From Streptomyces uncialis (GTDB taxonomy: Bacteria; Actinomycetota; Actinomycetes; Streptomycetales; Streptomycetaceae), in the NCBI RefSeq assembly GCF_001905345.1, contig NZ_LFBV01000002.1:744001-808000 (forward strand): 64,000 nt of DNA, read 5' to 3'. The translations under genes were made by a program, and so were the position numbers. The notes under the pieces are model-generated. The model searched no databases. It worked only from the letters and a program-made list of their open reading frames with translations, and was not told the DNA's origin. Shown piece by piece: positions 47,379-55,897 of the stretch (position 1 is its first letter; each line of letters begins with the position of its first letter).

Positions 47379-48269
47379 GTGACCTCCAGCACTACGATGA
47401 GTGGTCCTGGTGCGCGCCGGTCGGGCGCGCGCCCGGTCGTCTCCTGGGGGCGCCTCGTGGAACCGGACCGGCTTCCGTACGGTATCGATGTCAACACACC
47501 GAGTGTCGCGCGTATGTACGACAGTCTCCTCGGCGGACGGGACAACTACCCGGCCGACCGGGCCGCTTGTTCGGCGCTGCTGGAGAAGGTGCCCAGCATG
47601 CGTGAACTGGCGCTGAACAACCGCCAGTTCCTGCGCCGGGTGGTGCACACGCTCGCGAAGGACTTCGGTGTCCGGCAGTTCATCGACCATGGTTCCGGGC
47701 TGCCCACCCAGGACAACGTGCATGAGATCGCCCAGCGCGTCGACGACCGCAGCAGGGTCGTCTACATCGACAACGACCCGATCGTGCGGAACATCGGCGG
47801 CGCCATACTGGAGCGCAACGACCGCACCGCCGTCATCCAGGCCGATATGCGGCACACGGAGAACATCTTCACGCATCCCTCGGTGACGGCTCTGATCGAC
47901 ATGAAGGAGCCGGTGGCGGCGCTCTTCGTCTCGGTGCTGCACTGTCTGCCCGACAGCGCCGACCCCGGCGCGCTCATCGCGGATGTGGCGTCCCGGCTCC
48001 CGGACGGGAGCTTCATGGTGGTGTGCCAGCTGGTCAGCGACTCACCGGCGATCCGTGACTTCGTCACCGGCTTCATGGACGAACAGACCCAGGGCAACTG
48101 GGGCCGGGTCCGGGAGAAGAGCGACGTCGCCGCGTACTGCGCGCCCCTGGACCTGGTCGAGCCCGGACTGGTCGAGGTGTCGCGGTGGCGCCCCGGCGCG
48201 GACGACGTACCCCCCCAGCTGACGTTCGAGTGGGAGGAGTACGGCGGCGTGGGGCAGGTCCGCCGCTGA
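47379..48269 (+). CDS. DUF574-family SAM-dependent methyltransferase (second copy)
   Basis: A 296-residue DUF574 protein, related to the one at 10260. PYGIDVNTPSVARMYDSLLGGRDNYPADR is the family N-terminus (seen as IDVNTPSVARMYDSLLGG), FIDHGSGLPTQDNVHEIAQ replaces the glycine motif, and SRVVYIDNDPIVRNIG carries the acidic SAM-ribose residue. GTG 47379 or ATG 47397 may be the start; neither has a strong ribosome-binding site, which fits expression from the upstream operon 26 bases away. Substrate unknown. Confidence 0.85.
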   Translation: MTSSTTMSGPGARRSGARPVVSWGRLVEPDRLPYGIDVNTPSVARMYDSLLGGRDNYPADRAACSALLEKVPSMRELALNNRQFLRRVVHTLAKDFGVRQFIDHGSGLPTQDNVHEIAQRVDDRSRVVYIDNDPIVRNIGGAILERNDRTAVIQADMRHTENIFTHPSVTALIDMKEPVAALFVSVLHCLPDSADPGALIADVASRLPDGSFMVVCQLVSDSPAIRDFVTGFMDEQTQGNWGRVREKSDVAAYCAPLDLVEPGLVEVSRWRPGADDVPPQLTFEWEEYGGVGQVRR

Positions 48270-48311
48270 TCCGGCACGGGTGAGGCCCGGCCCCGGGGCC
48301 GGGTCCCACCG

Positions 48312-48350
48312 CACGCGGGTCTCACCACACGCGGGTCTCACCACACGTGG
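48312..48350. repeat. 16-base tandem repeat near the XRE gene end
   Basis: CACGCGGGTCTCACCA occurs at 48312-48327 and 48328-48343, with a partial, diverged third copy running into the last codons of the XRE gene. Confidence 0.65.
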
Positions 48351-49258
48351 GTCGCGGCCTCGTCGAGCAGCGCGCGGGTGTGCTCGTAGGGGCTGGCGAG
48401 GCCGCAGAGGTTGTTCATGACGGCCTGGTACCGCTCGGTGTCCGCGGGCTTCTCGTAGTAGGTCGCGCCTTCGAACTGTTCGAGGTAGACCATGTCCGGC
48501 AGATGGTCGGCGGCATGGAAGCGCAAGTGCACGACCGGATGTCCCACGACGACCCCGGCCGCCCCGACGGACTGGGAGGCGATCTGGAGTCTGAGCTGGT
48601 ACGGGAGTTCCTCCAGCAGATTCAGCAGATGCCGGACCTGTCTGCGCATGGTCCCGGGTGAGCCGACCTGACGGGTGAAGACCCCCTCGTCCATCACCGC
48701 GAGGAGCACCGGCGGGTCCAGTCGGCGGCGGAACATCTCCAGCCGTTCGACACGGACCTGTACGCGGGTGTCGATCTCCTGCCGGGAGGCGGTGGGATGG
48801 ACCGAGCGGATCACGATCTCGGCGTACTCCGGCGTCTGGAGCCATCCCGGGACGAGCTGCGGCTCGTACGACAGGATGCGCTGGGCCGCGAGTTCCATCC
48901 CGAGCAGCGGCCGTACCCATCGGGGGACGACCTGGCCGTGCTGCTGCCAGGGTTCGGCCCGCCCCGCCTCGTCGGTGAGGCGGGCCGCCCGCTCGTACTC
49001 GGCCTGGTCGGTGACCCCGCACGCCCGCATCAACCGCTCGACGTCCAGCGGCCGCAGGACGGACTGACCCGTTTCCATACGGCTCACGGTGGATTCCGAG
49101 ACGCCTATGCAGTCCGCGACATGTCGCGGGGAGATGCGGGCGTGCTCACGGCAGTTGCGCAGATATCCCGCGACCGCCCGCCGGTGGGCCACCGGGCCCC
49201 ATTCCGGACGGTGCGGAAAGCCGAGGATCGACGGTGTCCGGCGCGGCTCGAATCCCAT
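48338..49258 (-). CDS. XRE-family regulator with DUF5753 (WhiJ-like)
   Basis: A 306-residue regulator. The N-terminal Cro/XRE domain (about 28-85; ISPRHVADCIGVSESTVSRMETGQ) is followed by the DUF5753 ligand/partner domain (about 105-295; LSYEPQLVPGWLQTPEYAEIVIRS, MVYLEQFEGATYYEKP). This is the commonest developmental-regulator type of Streptomyces, exemplified by WhiJ. A DUF397 gene lies directly upstream on the same strand and an ATPase gene is divergent, forming the classic triad. Confidence 0.9.
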   Translation of the reverse strand: MGFEPRRTPSILGFPHRPEWGPVAHRRAVAGYLRNCREHARISPRHVADCIGVSESTVSRMETGQSVLRPLDVERLMRACGVTDQAEYERAARLTDEAGRAEPWQQHGQVVPRWVRPLLGMELAAQRILSYEPQLVPGWLQTPEYAEIVIRSVHPTASRQEIDTRVQVRVERLEMFRRRLDPPVLLAVMDEGVFTRQVGSPGTMRRQVRHLLNLLEELPYQLRLQIASQSVGAAGVVVGHPVVHLRFHAADHLPDMVYLEQFEGATYYEKPADTERYQAVMNNLCGLASPYEHTRALLDEAATHVW

Positions 49259-49297
49259 ACCGGGCTCCCTGGACGGAGATAAGAAGAACGAGAACCC

Positions 49298-49327
49298 AGT
49301 ATGACAGCGCCCGTACCGGCGTGTCAG
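49298..49327 (-). promoter_or_regulatory. Vegetative-type promoter of the XRE gene
   Basis: Read on the minus strand: CTGACA (49327-49322) as -35, an 18-base spacer, CATACT (49303-49298) as -10, giving a start about 30 bases before the XRE ATG. It implies that the XRE gene is not solely transcribed from the DUF397 gene. Confidence 0.4.
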
Positions 49328-49352
49328 GGAATGGCCATCCCCCTACGTCCCG

Positions 49353-49583
49353 TTACCGCACGAAATCGAAGTCCCCGTCCTTGACCCCCTGGATGAACGC
49401 CGTCATCTCCTCGGCGGTGTAGATCAGCGCCGGCCCCCTCGGGTCACGGGAGTTGCGGACCGCGGCGCCACCGTCCGCGAGGCGCGCCACCTCCACACAG
49501 TTCCCGCTGCCCCCGCTGCGACGGCTCTTGCGCCACTCCACACCGCCGAGCTCCCCCGCACCGACTCCGTTCTCGATCCGCAT
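49353..49583 (-). CDS. DUF397 small regulatory protein
   Basis: A 76-residue protein with the DUF397 pattern: VEWRKSRRSGGSGNCVEVARL, VRNSRDPRGPALIYTAEEMTAFIQGVKDGDF (seen as WRKSRRS, NCVEVA, RDPRGPALIYT). Members pair with WhiJ-like XRE regulators, probably as antagonists or partners. ATG 49583; stop TAA. The XRE gene starts 94 bases downstream. Confidence 0.93.
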   Translation of the reverse strand: MRIENGVGAGELGGVEWRKSRRSGGSGNCVEVARLADGGAAVRNSRDPRGPALIYTAEEMTAFIQGVKDGDFDFVR

Positions 49584-49855
49584 CTATGTCACCGCTTTCG
49601 GCTCGTCCGACTCTTCCACGCGTGTCCACCGCGTCCAGCGCCACGGCCGTTCACCCCGTCGATTTCCATTCGACAAGCTGTACGAATTCCGCCGCTCTGC
49701 AATTGCACGGCCACGCACTTGCAGGAACGAAAACCGCACGCGATAGTGACGGCCCAATGGGCACAATGGCGCCGAAGCACCGGTTCCACGGCCCGTTCTC
49801 GTCGGTGGAACGCGGTGCGCCCGAACGGCGCGGCGCAGGTTGTGGGGAGATGGAC

Positions 49856-50395
49856 ATGGCGGTCGGCCATGACACGGACGCCGGACGGACACCGGGGGGC
49901 GAGTTCACCGCCGGGGGCCGGTTCCGCGGGCGCCCCCCGGGCGCACCGGCCAATCTGGCCGTGCGGTACGGGCTGGGCAGCACACCGTTCGCCGCCCACC
50001 TCATCCCGCCCACCACACGCTGCTGTTACGAGGCACGCCGGTTCACCGACCGGACACTCGCCCGCTGGGGGATGCAGCAGGTCCGGGACGACGCGGTGCA
50101 GGTGGTGTCCGAGCTGGTCGCCAACGCCGCGCGCCACGGGCAGCGCCGCCGCAGCGACCCCGACGGTACGAAACCGGCCGTGTGGCTGGCGCTCGCCCCC
50201 CGCCCCCGGACCCTGCTGTGCGTGGTGAGCGACCCGGGCCCGCGCCGCCCGCGCCTCTTCCCGCCGTCCCCGCTGGCCGAGCGGCACCGGGGCCTGCCCA
50301 TCGTGGAGGCGCTCAGCGAGGACTGGGGCTGGAGCGTGGACTGCGGTTCGCGGGGCAAGTCGGTGTGGGCGCGACTCCCGCTGCCGCGCGACTGA
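49856..50395 (+). CDS. RsbW-like ATP-binding regulatory protein (HATPase_c)
   Basis: A 179-residue protein with a serine-kinase-like ATPase fold: QVVSELVANAARHG is the N-box and RGLPIVEALSEDWGW sits at the G2-like position. No other domain. ATG 49856 has GGAG six bases upstream; ATG 49757 and 49850 are in frame but poorly spaced. It is divergent from DUF397/XRE, completing a WhiJ-type triad. Target protein unknown. Confidence 0.85.
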   Translation: MAVGHDTDAGRTPGGEFTAGGRFRGRPPGAPANLAVRYGLGSTPFAAHLIPPTTRCCYEARRFTDRTLARWGMQQVRDDAVQVVSELVANAARHGQRRRSDPDGTKPAVWLALAPRPRTLLCVVSDPGPRRPRLFPPSPLAERHRGLPIVEALSEDWGWSVDCGSRGKSVWARLPLPRD

Positions 50396-50567
50396 GCGAC
50401 TCCCGATGGCGCGCGGCCGGGTTACGGGGCATACGGCTTCCGCTGCCCCGCGTAACGAGCACGACCGGCCGCTGCCGCTGCGGCGCGACTGAGCACGACC
50501 CGCCGCTGCCGCTGTTCCGCGAAGGGGCGCGGGACGTACGGCTCCCGCCGGTCCGCGACCGAACACA

Positions 50568-50604
50568 CCGAACCCCACGTGCCGGATGTGCACGTGGGGT
50601 TCGG
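50568..50604. terminator. Bidirectional terminator between ATPase and sigma-factor genes
   Basis: Perfect 15-base arms 50568-50582 and 50590-50604 (core GAACCCCACGTGC) with a seven-base loop, between convergent genes. The preceding 50396-50540 contains degenerate copies of the ATPase gene's last 25 bases (GCGCGACTGAGC). Confidence 0.8.
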
Positions 50605-50628
50605 CGATTCGGGTACGCCTCGGGCGGG

Positions 50629-51510
50629 TCAGGCCACGGACGGATCCAGCAGACCGGCCCGGAACCGCTTGAGCAGTCGGCTGATCAGCCGGGAGACATG
50701 CATCTGGGAGATCCCCAGGTGCGCGCCGATCTCGGCCTGGGTGCGCTCCTCGACGAAGCGCATGTGCAGGATCAGCCGGTCGCGGTCGCCGAGTTCGGCG
50801 ACGAGGGGTGCCAGGGAATGGAAGTCCTCGACGAGTTCCATGCCCGGGTCCTCCTCGCCGATGAAGTCGGCCAGCACGGACTCGCCGTCGCTGCCGCCGT
50901 CGGCCGTGAGCGCGGCGTCCAGCGAGGAGGAGTTGTAGCAGTTCGACGCCTTGCGGGCCTCGATGACCTCTTCCTCGGACAGCGACATCAGCTCCGCCAG
51001 TTCGGCGGTCGTCGGGGTGCGCTCCAGACGGCTGCGCAGCTCCTCGGTGGCCTTGGCCAGCTCGACCCGCGCCTCCTGGAGCCGCCGGGGGACGTGCACG
51101 GCCCAGCTGGTGTCACGGAAGAACCGCTTGATCTCGCCCACGATGTACGGGACGGCGAAGGTGGTGAACTCCGTCTGCCGGGTCAGCTCGAACCGGTCGA
51201 TGGCCTTGATCAGACCGATCGTGCCGACCTGGACGATGTCCTCCATCGAGTCGCCCCGGCCACGGAAGCGGGACGCCGCGTAACGCACCAGGGAGAGGTT
51301 CATCTCGATCAGGGTGGAGCGTACGTACTGGTGCTCGGGGGTGCCTTCCTCCAGGACGGCGAGTCGTTCGAACAGGCCCCGGGACAGTGCCCGTGCCTCA
51401 CTCGGCCGTACCTTGTGCGGCTGGTCGATCCGGGGCGGGGCGTCCACGAGCTGTGCCGCTCCGGTCCGCTGTGACGTGCCCGTGGTCCGCGCTTCCGTCA
51501 CGGCTGCCAT
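50629..51510 (-). CDS. RNA polymerase sigma factor, SigB/SigF/SigG family
   Basis: A 293-residue sigma factor with regions 2, 3 and 4 but no region 1. Region 2: IEMNLSLVRYAASRF and DIVQVGTIGLIKAIDRFE; region 3: TPTTAELAELMSLSEEEVIEA; region 4: ELGDRDRLILHMRFVEERTQAEIGAHLGISQMHVSRLISRLL (seen as GISQMHVSRLI). This family handles osmotic and oxidative stress and sporulation in Streptomyces; which paralogue it is cannot be fixed. ATG 51510 has GGGGTGGA just upstream; GTG 51519 is an alternative. Facing genes look like a stress module. Confidence 0.92.
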   Translation of the reverse strand: MAAVTEARTTGTSQRTGAAQLVDAPPRIDQPHKVRPSEARALSRGLFERLAVLEEGTPEHQYVRSTLIEMNLSLVRYAASRFRGRGDSMEDIVQVGTIGLIKAIDRFELTRQTEFTTFAVPYIVGEIKRFFRDTSWAVHVPRRLQEARVELAKATEELRSRLERTPTTAELAELMSLSEEEVIEARKASNCYNSSSLDAALTADGGSDGESVLADFIGEEDPGMELVEDFHSLAPLVAELGDRDRLILHMRFVEERTQAEIGAHLGISQMHVSRLISRLLKRFRAGLLDPSVA

Positions 51511-51765
51511 GCCGTCCACCCCAATCGTCGTCGCTTCACATCGGGTTCGATGATGTTCGGCGCCTTCCCCGGGTCTGACGTCTCACACCTGCCGATCACC
51601 AACCAATTTTTTCCGGGGTCGCGGCGGCGGATTTGTCCGGTGGCCCCCGTCCCGGTCGGGGCGGCCCCGGGCAGGTGGCGGGACGAGGTGCGGCAGATGG
51701 GGGATCAAGAGGTGTGAGCGCGGTGCGACGGGACAGAAGGAGGATGACCACGAGGAGCCCATACC

Positions 51766-52002
51766 GTGATGAAGACCACGCCTGAAGTACTGCGCGACCT
51801 GCTGGCCCGCTACGCCGCCCTGCGGTTCGCCGTCGCCGAACGGGAACGCCCGGAGCTGCGGCGGGCCCTGGCAGAGGTCACCCGCACCCTGTGCGACGCG
51901 ACCCGGACGGACGACGCGCGGGCGGCGCTCGCCGCGGCGGACGCGGAGCTCGCCGAGAACTGCTGCGGCGCGGCGGTCACCGCCGCGCGCGGCGCGGCCT
52001 GA
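51766..52002 (+). CDS. DUF5133-domain small protein
   Basis: A 78-residue, probably helical protein: PEVLRDLLARYAALRFAVAE, RPELRRALAEVTRTLCDATRT and ARAALAAADAEL follow the DUF5133 pattern, often encoded beside ANTAR-like or stress genes in Streptomyces. Function unknown. GTG 51766 (or ATG 51769) follows GAGGAG at ten bases. Divergent from the sigma factor. Confidence 0.8.
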   Translation: MMKTTPEVLRDLLARYAALRFAVAERERPELRRALAEVTRTLCDATRTDDARAALAAADAELAENCCGAAVTAARGAA

Positions 52003-52068
52003 GCACGTGTTCCGGTCCACCCCACGCGGTATGTCAAGGCCGTACGTCAAGAACGAAGGGAAGTCAGC

Positions 52069-52434
52069 GTGAGCATCCAGAACATCTGGTCGTACACGCC
52101 GCTCAGCGGCCACACCGACGCACTCGACCTGACAGGTTTCACCGTCGAGGCCACCGACGGGACGATCGGCCATGTCGACCGGCAGGCCGACGGCCGGGGC
52201 ACCCCGCATCTGGTCGTGGACACCGGCGTCTGGAAGTTCGGCAAGAGCGTCCTGGTGCCCGCGGGCATCGTGACCGGGGTCGACGCGGCGGAGCAGCGGG
52301 TGACGCTGAGCTGCACCAGGGACGAGGTCAAGTCCGCTCCGCTGTTCCGGACGGACAGCGAGACCCTGGACCCCGCGTACCTCACCGAGGTCGGGGGTTA
52401 CTATCACGCTCTGCCGACACGGCGTCCCGACTGA
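52069..52434 (+). CDS. PRC-barrel domain protein
   Basis: A 121-residue cytoplasmic protein. FTVEATDGTIGHVDRQADGRGTPHLVVDTGVWKFGKSVLVPAGIVTGVD (seen as DGTIGHVDR, HLVVDTG, VLVPAGIV) is a PRC-barrel, a fold found in RimM and photosynthetic reaction centres and common in stress-induced actinobacterial proteins. GTG 52069 follows GAAGGGAAG. Possibly one transcription unit with DUF5133. Confidence 0.88.
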   Translation: MSIQNIWSYTPLSGHTDALDLTGFTVEATDGTIGHVDRQADGRGTPHLVVDTGVWKFGKSVLVPAGIVTGVDAAEQRVTLSCTRDEVKSAPLFRTDSETLDPAYLTEVGGYYHALPTRRPD

Positions 52435-52540
52435 ACCGAGCTGGACGCCGCCGGCGGTGTGGCGTCCGTCTCGCGCCCCGGCAAGCCGGTCCGCGGCGCA
52501 CTCCATATGTCACCGGCCCGCACGGCAGGGAGGCGCGACG

Positions 52541-52690
52541 ATGTCCGATCTGGGGGAGGCAACCGTGACCCACGACACGGCTCACGACACGTTCGTGGTC
52601 CGGGGCAAGGGTGATCCCGGTCACAGGAGCGCGCCCAGACTGCGGCAGTCCCCGGCGACCGCGCGACGCGGCGGCGGGACGGACCGATGA
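52541..52690 (+). CDS. 49-residue small protein coupled to the following ATPase gene
   Basis: GGGAGG lies seven bases before ATG 52541 and the stop TGA overlaps the ATG of the next gene (ATGA at 52687), so translation of this frame is likely real. The product begins MSDLGEATVTHDTAHDTFVVRG and ends in a basic tail. No family recognised. It could be a leader for coupling or a small partner of the ATPase. Confidence 0.5.
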   Translation: MSDLGEATVTHDTAHDTFVVRGKGDPGHRSAPRLRQSPATARRGGGTDR

Positions 52691-53190
52691 GGGCGGCCGA
52701 CGAGCGCCACCCCGGTACCGGCGGCGCCGACGGCGCGAGCGCCCGGGGGACGGACTTCAGGGACACGCTGACGGACGGGACCCCGACCGCTCCCGCTTCC
52801 GGCCTCGTCCCGGGGATCACCACCGCGGGCGCCGCCCGCGACCATGTGCTGGCACTGGTCCATGACCAGGGTGGCCCTCCGTCCGGGGCGGACGGGGAAC
52901 GGATGGTCATCGATCTGCTGCTGGTGACCTCGGAACTGGTCACCAACGCCATTCAGCACGGTGGCGGCATCGCGGGCTTCGAGGCGACCCGTACCCGGGC
53001 CGGGATGCTGCTGACCGTCCACGACCGCGACGACAGTGTCCCCGCCGACGGCTACGGCGGCGCCCTCCCCTCGTCGCATCTGGGCGGCGGCTACGGCTGG
53101 CCCCTGATAATCCGGCTGGCCCGCGACATCACCATCAGTCGGCGGGCCGGTGGCGGGAAGACGATCACCGCGCTGGTCCCGCTGGCCTGA
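52687..53190 (+). CDS. RsbW-like ATP-binding anti-sigma/regulatory protein
   Basis: A 167-residue HATPase_c protein: a disordered N-terminus to about 45, then VIDLLLVTSELVTNAIQHGG (N-box), TVHDRDDSVP (G1-like), GGGYGWPLIIRLA (G2-like). It lies near a SigB-family sigma factor, so it may be its anti-sigma kinase, but no antagonist gene is present. Start overlaps the stop of the small upstream ORF. Confidence 0.82.
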   Translation: MRAADERHPGTGGADGASARGTDFRDTLTDGTPTAPASGLVPGITTAGAARDHVLALVHDQGGPPSGADGERMVIDLLLVTSELVTNAIQHGGGIAGFEATRTRAGMLLTVHDRDDSVPADGYGGALPSSHLGGGYGWPLIIRLARDITISRRAGGGKTITALVPLA

Positions 53191-53428
53191 GGGACGGTCC
53201 GCCGGGCGCTCGTCCCGCGCCACGAGGTCTTCGAGGTCGTGGCGCGGCCGGGCGCGGCAGGACATGGCGGATAGCAGGGCAGCGCCCTGCGCGGGCGGTG
53301 TCCGGCCGGTACACGGCGGCGGCCGAGGGCGCACGCGCGCGTCGCGCGGCCACGAGTCGGCAGATGTCCCCCCGGAGCCCGCAGGTGTCACCCCCCGGAA
53401 CCGGGGCACCCGGTCGTGGGAGGTCGAC

Positions 53429-54268
53429 ATGAACGCAGGCGCGCTCACGCACAAGAGTCGTACCAAGGGACGCCGGATGGCACGGGGACCCGCCATGGAA
53501 GGTGCCGCACGGGCCGGGCTCACCGCCCGGGGCGTGATCTATGTGCTGGTCGGGGCGCTGGCGGTGCGGATCGGGCTCGGTGACGGAGGCCCACAGGCGG
53601 ACCGGGGCGGTGCGCTGGCCGAGGTGGCCGGGGAGCCCTTCGGCGCGGTGGTGCTGTGGGCCCTCGGCGTGGGGCTCGTGGGGATGGCCCTGTGGCGGCT
53701 GTCGGAGGCCGTGTTCGGTGCCGCGGGCAAGGACGGGGGCAAGCCGAAGAAGCGGCTCCTCTCCGCGGGCAGATGCCTCTTCTACAGCGTCGTCGCCTGG
53801 TCGGTGCTCGCCTTCGCGGCGGGTGCGGGCGGCTCGGGCAGCGGTTCCAGCGACCGGCAGTCGCGGGACCTCACCGCCCGCGCGCTGGAGCTGCCCGCCG
53901 GTCAGTGGCTGGTGGGGCTGGCGGGCGCGGGGGTGGTGGGCGCCGGCCTGTGGATAGGCGGCCGGGCCGCGCTGCGCAAGTACCACGAGCATCTGCGGCT
54001 CGGTGCGATGTCCCGCCGAGTGCGGCAGGGAGTCGATGTCACGGGGGTCGGCGGCGGTGTCGCGCGCGGTCTGGTGTTCGCGACGGCGGGAGTCTTCGCG
54101 GTACGTGCGGCGGTCGCCTACGAACCGGACCGGGCCAAGGGCATGGACGACACCCTGCGCGCCTTCAAGGACACCCCGCTGGGGCCGTCCCTGCTGGTGG
54201 CTGTCGCCGTGGGCCTGGTGCTGTTCGGTGTGTTCTCCTTCGCGATGGCCCGCTGGCGGAAGTTCTGA
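53429..54268 (+). CDS. DUF1206-family membrane protein
   Basis: A 279-residue membrane protein with three repeats, each of two hydrophobic segments: about 25-95, 105-170 and 190-275. Each repeat opens with a motif like AGLTARGVIYVLVG, AGRCLFYSVVAW and GGVARGLVFATAG, as in DUF1206. Function unknown. GGGAGG precedes ATG 53429. It may be co-expressed with the stress module upstream, with a 238-base gap that has no other gene. Confidence 0.9.
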   Translation: MNAGALTHKSRTKGRRMARGPAMEGAARAGLTARGVIYVLVGALAVRIGLGDGGPQADRGGALAEVAGEPFGAVVLWALGVGLVGMALWRLSEAVFGAAGKDGGKPKKRLLSAGRCLFYSVVAWSVLAFAAGAGGSGSGSSDRQSRDLTARALELPAGQWLVGLAGAGVVGAGLWIGGRAALRKYHEHLRLGAMSRRVRQGVDVTGVGGGVARGLVFATAGVFAVRAAVAYEPDRAKGMDDTLRAFKDTPLGPSLLVAVAVGLVLFGVFSFAMARWRKF

Positions 54269-54280
54269 GGGACACGGGTG

Positions 54281-54377
54281 CGGGACCCGGTGTCCGGGGG
54301 CGGGTCCCCGGACACCGGGTCCCGCCGAGGGGTGCGGGCCGGGGGCCGGGGATCCTCCCCCGGCCCCCGGCCCGCAC
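54281..54377. terminator. Two consecutive strong hairpins between DUF1206 and lipoprotein genes
   Basis: First hairpin: 19-base perfect arms 54281-54299 and 54306-54324. Second: 20-base perfect arms 54332-54351 and 54358-54377 with an ATCCTC loop. The genes on both sides converge here. Confidence 0.82.
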
Positions 54378-54433
54378 CCGCTCCGGCCCGCTCCCGGGCA
54401 CGGATCTCCCGCACCCGTCCCGGTCCGGACGGA

Positions 54434-55186
54434 TCACCGGCCGCTGGGCTTCCCCAGGGCCTTGGGGTCGACCACCTGGTCGGCCGGGGGCTCTTGTGCG
54501 TCGACCTTCTCGTTGAAGGCGGAGAAGGTCATCTCGCTCGGCGCCTTTCCGCCTTCCGTGACCGTCTTCAGCAGATAGGGATCGCCCTCCGCGGCGACAT
54601 GCAAGGTGAACTTCTCCCCGTTCTCCTTCTTCTTCTCCAGCGTCACGGCCTTTTTGCCTTCGACGGTCGTGGTACCCGTCTTCTTCATTCCGGACCGCTC
54701 GGATTTATCGCTGTCCATGGCAGCGAGGAAAGCCTGCTTGTCGCACATTCCCTCGGTGCCCTGTTCGTTCGGCGCCGTCTTCACCCAGCGGCCCTTGAGC
54801 TTGTCGAGTGCCTGCTCGGCGCCCGGCTGACCCTTCAGCGTATTGCTCCAGAAGGCCCGGTCGCCCTGCACGAACAACTGCTGACCGGTCCGCACGACCT
54901 CGGCGTTGGCCCCCTTGCCGGACATCTTGCCCTTGCACCTGTCCCGCTCGTCCACCTGGAAGTCCACCGTGATGGTGGCGCCGTTCTGCTTGGCGGTACC
55001 GGCCATCCGCACCGATGAGGCGCCCTGGGTCGCCTTGACCGCCTGGTCGGCGATCTGGTCGGCGCTGTCCCCCGCGAACGGGTCGTCCGACCCCCCGCCC
55101 CCGCCTCCGTTCCCGCCACAACCGGCGAGAGCCGTGGCTCCGACACAGACCATCGCGACGAGAACCGCGTTCTTCCTCAGCTTCAT
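54434..55186 (-). CDS. Lipoprotein, LppX/LprG-like
   Basis: A 250-residue lipoprotein: signal peptide with lipobox ALAGC (Cys about 23), a Gly-rich spacer, then a single domain with SVRMAGTAKQNGATITVDFQVDE (seen as SVRMAGT, ITVDFQVD), FVQGDRAFWSNTL, and TLHVAAEGDPYLLKTV. This repeated beta-sheet pattern is that of LppX/LprG-type lipid-binding lipoproteins, though identity is weak. Outer face of the membrane. Confidence 0.8.
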   Translation of the reverse strand: MKLRKNAVLVAMVCVGATALAGCGGNGGGGGGSDDPFAGDSADQIADQAVKATQGASSVRMAGTAKQNGATITVDFQVDERDRCKGKMSGKGANAEVVRTGQQLFVQGDRAFWSNTLKGQPGAEQALDKLKGRWVKTAPNEQGTEGMCDKQAFLAAMDSDKSERSGMKKTGTTTVEGKKAVTLEKKKENGEKFTLHVAAEGDPYLLKTVTEGGKAPSEMTFSAFNEKVDAQEPPADQVVDPKALGKPSGR

Positions 55187-55470
55187 GGAATTCCCTCCCT
55201 GCGGGCCCGAACAGGTCCGCTTTCCGATTGCTCTCCGGCCGTTCCCGGTACTCCGACTCCCTTACCGGGACGCTCGTGAGAATCCGGGTACCCCCGATCA
55301 CCCGAAAGGAACTCCCCCTTCACACGTGAACTCCGCCGAGTTGCACGGCCCGTTCGTTCCGCTTACCGCCGTTCACCCACGACTTCCACCGGTACGCGAC
55401 ATTCCGTTTGCTCCCGGATCTCGTCATGGAAATATCCGGAACGGTGGCCGGGGTGAGCCTTGGAAAAGCG

Positions 55471-55520
55471 GTACGGCCCCCGTTCCCCTGTCACGGAATC
55501 CAGGGGAGCGGGGGCCGTAC
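55471..55520. terminator. Terminator after the GNAT gene
   Basis: Arms 55471-55489 and 55502-55520 pair at 18 of 19 positions plus one G-U, starting 33 bases past the GNAT stop. The remaining bases of the gap 55187-55552 are the lipoprotein's upstream region, including the -10-free sequence GGGTAC near 55287; nothing else recognised. Confidence 0.7.
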
Positions 55521-55552
55521 GGCGCGTCCGTCACGGGTGACGCGTCATCCGG

Positions 55553-55897
55553 TCACCACTGGTCGGGGTGCTCCGCCACATATCGCTTGGCGGCCTGGAG
55601 CAGCTCGGGGTCGGCCACCGGGGCCTGTTCCGGGTGCCGGGCGGCCCACTTCACGACGTACGGGCACAGCGGTGCGACCGGGGTGTCCTCACGGGCGGCG
55701 ACGGCGTAGAACTCGGCGGCGAGCGTGCCCGCGATGCCCTGACCCGCGAACTCGGGCCGCACCACGGTGTGCACGGGGACGAGTGCCCGGCCCGGCTCCG
55801 TCAGCACGAAGTACGCGATGTGTCCGGCGACCTCGTCGCCCACACGCGCTTCGAGCCGCCCCGCCGCTCGGTCGTCCCGGATCTCCGTGTCGGCCAT
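55553..55897 (-). CDS. GNAT-family N-acetyltransferase (YjdJ/Gcn5L3 type)
   Basis: A 114-residue short GNAT: LEARVGDEVAGHIAYF, VPVHTVVRPEFAGQGIAGTLAAEF (acetyl-CoA pyrophosphate loop QGIAGT) and PLCPYVVKWAARHPE, with the Cys-Pro-Tyr block typical of the PF14542 subfamily. Substrate unknown. ATG 55897. Confidence 0.9.
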   Translation of the reverse strand: MADTEIRDDRAAGRLEARVGDEVAGHIAYFVLTEPGRALVPVHTVVRPEFAGQGIAGTLAAEFYAVAAREDTPVAPLCPYVVKWAARHPEQAPVADPELLQAAKRYVAEHPDQW

